NCBI GenBank assembly: GCA_963970005.1
Contig: CAXAMN010005224.1
Coordinates: 891,428 to 955,427 of the forward strand
Length of the DNA: 64,000 nucleotides
Source: Durusdinium trenchii
Lineage: Eukaryota > Sar > Dinophyceae > Suessiales > Symbiodiniaceae
Reading direction: 5' to 3'
A program made the position numbers and the translations under genes. The notes below the pieces were generated by a model. It had not been told where the DNA came from and searched no databases. It saw only the letters and a program-made list of their open reading frames with translations. Below are positions 63,715 to 64,000 of this stretch, piece after piece. Positions within the stretch are counted from its first letter, which is position 1; every line of letters begins with the position of its first letter.

Positions 63715-64000
63715 TGATGGGTTATGATGAGTTGCTCGAGATAGGGTTGCTCAAGTCGTTCCAGATTGCTCACAAATTCATCACTGTTCAATCAACAGGC
63801 GTCAAAACGAGACAAAATGCGCCTGTGTTTCTATATATGTATCATTGACCGGTATATTCATTTCATTTGTTGCTGAAGCTTTAAAAGCGGTCAAGGAAAA
63901 CTCGCGGACAAACAAATATCCCGCCGATCGCACATGATCGAAGTGTCCAACCACTTGAAACCTTTGGAATCACATTTTTTTCACAGACCTTGGATCTCCC
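63715..64000. other. Right edge, nothing recognised
   Basis: A 62-codon plus frame (63660-63848) starts in the repeat. Nothing else is visible before the window ends. Confidence 0.5.

Overview
This is eukaryotic nuclear DNA from a repeat-rich, intron-rich genome, most probably a dinoflagellate close to Symbiodiniaceae. That assignment is inference. It rests on the absence of any long intact gene (the longest open frame has 247 codons), on short GC-rich islands bounded by GT...AG splice signals in AT-richer DNA, on many short dispersed and fold-back repeats, and on the relic of a retroelement-type polyprotein with C2H2 fingers and a deubiquitinase-like domain that I recall from that group. No rRNA, tRNA, CRISPR or bacterial-style operon is visible. 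There is one 10-base N gap (23805-23814).

Exon calls use three things together: an open frame, a plausible acceptor and donor at its edges, and protein-like or GC3-rich codon choice. Many islands stay open in two or more frames, so most exon entries have confidence of 0.25-0.5, and neighbouring exons are joined only where intron phases agree. I recognise a product family in few of them.

Layout. 0-5 kb: small candidate exons on both strands, an open frame with a site-2-protease-like HELGHH motif, and the first copy of a perfectly conserved 90-bp hairpin. 5-11 kb: mostly featureless AT-rich DNA with a RING-H2 fragment near 8.7 kb. 11.4-14.5 kb: a cluster of candidate exons, including a frameshifted pair of DnaJ-type CxxCxGxG knuckles. 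16.6-18 kb: two long plus-strand open frames, one with five N-glycosylation sequons and a hydrophobic C-terminus. 18.4-23.9 kb: a 40-bp minisatellite on both sides of a minus-strand retroelement relic (zinc fingers, helical segment, USP-like domain). The relic is split by about 1.1 kb of compositionally different DNA and neighboured by a 713-bp fold-back element. 23.9-24.35 kb: two phase-compatible minus exons. 26.7-28.3 kb: a pair of 411-bp direct repeats that differ at two bases, with a third diverged copy at the left edge of the window. 28.5-29.4 kb: several plus-strand candidate exons. 31-47 kb: scattered exon candidates (two at 31.9-32.2 kb, two hydrophobic ones at 40.3-41.4 kb) among tandem repeats. 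47-52 kb: minus exons, the second copy of the 90-bp hairpin, and two more fold-back sequences. 52-62.6 kb: GC islands with further candidate exons. The best are a 605-nt plus exon at 59.35 kb with near-consensus splice sites and a charged, coiled-coil-like terminal minus exon at 61.57 kb with two short upstream pieces at 62.3-62.5 kb.

Nothing links these exons into a pathway. The most coherent structures are the mobile-element relic and the nested repeats around it.
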